Below, piece by piece: positions 62,048-64,000 of a stretch of 64,000 bases of DNA. The notes under the pieces were generated by a model that worked only from the letters and a program-made list of their open reading frames with translations, did no database searches and was not told the DNA's origin. Location: assembly GCF_014701095.1 (NCBI RefSeq), contig NZ_AP023439.1, positions 124,001-188,000 of the forward strand, written 5' to 3'. A program made the position numbers and the translations under genes. Each line of letters opens with the position of its first letter. The first letter of the stretch is position 1. The DNA comes from Streptomyces tuirus (GTDB lineage Bacteria > Actinomycetota > Actinomycetes > Streptomycetales > Streptomycetaceae).

Positions 62048-63034
62048 TCAGCTCGACAGTTCCACAAGGCGCTGCATCAGGAGCTGCTCCTTGTCTGCGG
62101 CCTCATGGACGAGTTTTGACGCGCTGTGGAGGGATTCCCGTGACGACGCGACTCCCGCCTCGTTCAGGAGTCCGGCCACCTCGGTCCACTTCTTCGACAC
62201 GTCGCGGTACGCGTCCGAGACCTCCTGGTATTCGCCGGTGCCGGTGATCTCGGCGGTCTCCGCGAGGAACTCCGCCCACATCGTGCGGAACAGGCCGCCG
62301 CCGGTTCCCGCGTCCTCCATGACCGTGCAGATCTCGGGAAGGCTGTCGGCGGGCGAGTCGAGGTCGTCGAGCCACTGGGGCATCAGGTCGGCGACTTTGT
62401 GCATGCCTTTGTATCCGAAATTGGAGATCGGCGGGTTCAGAAATTCCTCCGCCGCCTTTTTGATGCCATTGCGTGCGGCTTTCCCCAGATCAGGAAGGCC
62501 GCCCTTCGGGAGATCGAGGGTGAACGCGCGGTTGCGGGAACTCATCGGGCCCCGGGCGTTCCGCGCTGCCTCCAGGGATTCCCCGGTGGCCCATTGCAGG
62601 CCGAGCGGCTTGGTTTCCACCAGAGCGAAACGGTCGTCGTCGTGGCCGACGCAGGCCACATAGTGGGCCGCGAACCGGAAGTCGTCGGTGGAGTAGTCGA
62701 TGAAGTAGCGGTCGAGCTTGAGACCGACGATGGTTCCGGATTCAAGCTCGGCCAGCAGGTGTTCCTTCGCGCGCTTCACCGACGACGTCTCATGAACCGA
62801 CAGCCGCAACTTCAGCGCATTCGCCAGATTCTCGGTCAGTGTGTCGGGCTTGATACGGCCGCCGACGAACGGGGTCGGCATCTGTTTCGTCCGCCAGTAG
62901 ATGAACGACAAACCACCGGCGAGCCCGAAGATGAGCGGCTCCGACAAGTCGACCTCTCGCTGTCGCAAGAGATTCACGAGGGTGGTCGACTCGCAATGGT
63001 TGCCGACATACGGATCTTCTTCTAAAAGCGACAC
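62048..63034 (-). CDS. BtrH N-terminal / DUF4872 family protein (natural-product acyltransferase-like)
   Basis: A 328-residue protein from GTG 63032-63034, with GGAG upstream. 'VGNHCESTTLVNLLRQREVDLSEPLIFGLAGGLSFIYW' matches the BtrH N-terminal domain, with the likely active-site Cys in 'NHCEST'. 'FAAHYVACVGHDDDRFALVET' supplies a conserved His/Asp. The C-terminal ~150 residues fit DUF4872. BtrH transfers the acyl side chain from an acyl-carrier protein in butirosin synthesis; other homologs sit in natural-product clusters. The carbamoyltransferase next to it fits such a cluster. Confidence 0.8.
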   Translation of the reverse strand: MSLLEEDPYVGNHCESTTLVNLLRQREVDLSEPLIFGLAGGLSFIYWRTKQMPTPFVGGRIKPDTLTENLANALKLRLSVHETSSVKRAKEHLLAELESGTIVGLKLDRYFIDYSTDDFRFAAHYVACVGHDDDRFALVETKPLGLQWATGESLEAARNARGPMSSRNRAFTLDLPKGGLPDLGKAARNGIKKAAEEFLNPPISNFGYKGMHKVADLMPQWLDDLDSPADSLPEICTVMEDAGTGGGLFRTMWAEFLAETAEITGTGEYQEVSDAYRDVSKKWTEVAGLLNEAGVASSRESLHSASKLVHEAADKEQLLMQRLVELSS

Positions 63035-63124
63035 GTGTTCTCGTCTCCCTTCCTTCGCGTAGAGCGTAGCGCAAGCCCCTGAAGTGCGATTGCGGACGCC
63101 GGAATCAGGGAGGCGTTCAGTCGT

Positions 63125-64000
63125 TCAGATTCGCGAAACGAGGAAGTTGCCGAGGAACAGATGATCCATCTCGGTCTTGAGGAAGCAGGACAGGGCATCC
63201 GTGGGCGAGCAGACGATGGGTTCGCCGGCGACGTTGAACGAGGTGTTGATGAGGCAGGGAATCCCGGTCAGCTGGGTGAACTCCCGCAGCAGTTCTGCGA
63301 GCAGGGGGTTGCTCTGCTCGGTGACCGTCTGGATCCGCGAGGTGGCGTCGACATGGCAGGCGCCCTGGATCTTCTCCTGGTACTCGGGCCGCACCGGAAC
63401 CACGAAGGTCATGTACGGCGAGGACGTCTTCTTGCCGAGCTCGAAGACCTCGGGCGCCAGGTGCTCCAGGACCACGGGGGCGAAGGGCCGGAACTGCTCA
63501 CGGTGCTTGATGCGTTCGTTGATGATGTCCTTGATGTCGGGGAACCTGGGGTTGGCCAGGATGCTGCGGTTGCCCAGGGCGCGCGGGCCGTACTCCATCC
63601 GCCCCTGGAACCATCCGATGACGCGGCGCTCCTGCATGAGGGCTGCGGCCTCCCGCGGCACGTCGGCGGGGTCCAGCTCCCGCCAGACGACCTGGTCGGC
63701 GTACTGCTGGAGGGCCGCCTGGATCTCCTGGCCGTCGTAACTCGGGCCCAGGTACGGCGACGTGCCGACCCGGGGCGGCGTGCCCGCGCGGCCACTGGCG
63801 AACAGCGCCGCGCCGATGGCCACGCCGACGTCACTGGCACCGAAGCTGACGTCCATCCCGGTGAAGCGTGAACGCTCCAGCAGTTTGCTGTTGTTGACGC
63901 AGTTGAGGGCGAGTCCGCCTTCGAAGATCACGCGCGGCAGGTCGCTGCGGGCCTCCAGCGTCCGGATCTGGCCGGCGGTCACGGTCTCCAGCATGTGCTG
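63125..64000 (-). CDS. Carbamoyltransferase of the NodU/TobZ family (5' end outside window)
   Basis: The last ~291 residues are present; the frame is open to the right edge. 'LPRVIFEGGLALNCVNNSKLLERSRFTGMDVSFGASDVGVAIGAALF' is the Kae1-like metal/nucleotide region, and 'GWFQGRMEYGPRALGNRSILANPR' with 'REQFRPFAPVVLEHLAPEVFE' and 'LINTSFNVAGEPIVCSPTDALSCF' form the C-terminal carbamoyl-transfer domain. These enzymes use carbamoyl phosphate and ATP to carbamoylate antibiotics or sugars. It probably belongs with the BtrH-like gene to a biosynthetic cluster continuing rightward. Confidence 0.92.
   Translation of the reverse strand, partial: QHMLETVTAGQIRTLEARSDLPRVIFEGGLALNCVNNSKLLERSRFTGMDVSFGASDVGVAIGAALFASGRAGTPPRVGTSPYLGPSYDGQEIQAALQQYADQVVWRELDPADVPREAAALMQERRVIGWFQGRMEYGPRALGNRSILANPRFPDIKDIINERIKHREQFRPFAPVVLEHLAPEVFELGKKTSSPYMTFVVPVRPEYQEKIQGACHVDATSRIQTVTEQSNPLLAELLREFTQLTGIPCLINTSFNVAGEPIVCSPTDALSCFLKTEMDHLFLGNFLVSRI

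Noticed and set aside
1..64000. tRNA, rRNA, insertion sequence or prophage genes
   Set aside because: I saw no tRNA-like cloverleaf core, transposase motif or phage structural gene in the window.

Overview
This window is high-GC actinomycete chromosome, almost certainly Streptomyces or a close relative. The evidence is strong G/C third-position bias, many GTG starts with GGAGG-type ribosome sites, chains of genes with 4-bp ATGA/GTGA overlaps, a 2-methylisoborneol/encapsulin locus, an orphan gas-vesicle gene, RsbW-like/STAS switch proteins and a secreted PHB depolymerase. I see no rRNA, tRNA, insertion sequence or phage module.

Region 1 (1-10.4 kb): the end of a LysR regulator, a one-TM secreted-type protein, then an N-acyl/D-amino-acid module. 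It holds N-acyl(succinyl)amino-acid racemase, a GNAT acyltransferase, a PucR regulator, N-acyl-D-amino-acid deacylase, a polysaccharide-deacetylase-fold amidohydrolase, an MHS-type MFS transporter and an M20 peptidase. Together they could import or generate N-acyl amino acids, invert D to L and hydrolyse them. A 23-bp hairpin closes the region against a convergent YeeE/YedE sulfur transporter gene, which has a Cys-containing leader peptide upstream.

Region 2 (12.4-18.3 kb): a 5-oxoproline (pyroglutamate) salvage island. pxpA-pxpB-pxpC run on the minus strand. Divergent from them are DUF969-DUF979 membrane proteins, pcp and a DUF2891 gene. Two near-identical palindromes lie between the divergent units.

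Region 3 (18.3-39.9 kb): mixed genes. These are a second-type yidD, a DUF3592 membrane protein, an orphan gvpA-like gene, an ECF sigma factor with SnoaL-like tail, a CHAT-protease/TPR protein divergent from a two-gene unit, cyclophilin, a fused MFS/spermidine-synthase-like protein, a 2H phosphoesterase, a subtilisin, B12-riboswitch-controlled metE, a divergent pair for PHB degradation, and an anti-sigma/antagonist group with a SpoIIE phosphatase remnant.

Region 4 (39.9-53.9 kb): a complete type I-E CRISPR-Cas locus. The cas3-cse1-cse2-cas7-cas5-cas6e-cas1-cas2 operon runs leftward between two arrays that point away from it. Array 1 has 24 perfect repeats plus decayed ones; array 2 has about 23 plus decayed ones. 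Both leaders share two conserved blocks at identical spacing. Array 2 carries a duplicated two-spacer block next to the leader. Beyond a lower-GC insert, decayed repeats continue rightward and are read as the C-terminal tail of an IF-1 gene that has lost its normal stop.

Region 5 (53.6-64 kb): IF-1 paralog and GNAT, the 2-methylisoborneol methyltransferase, synthase and family 2B encapsulin shell, small unknowns, a GNAT, a Ser/Thr kinase, and the edge of a probable natural-product cluster (BtrH-like acyltransferase and a TobZ/NodU-type carbamoyltransferase running off the window).
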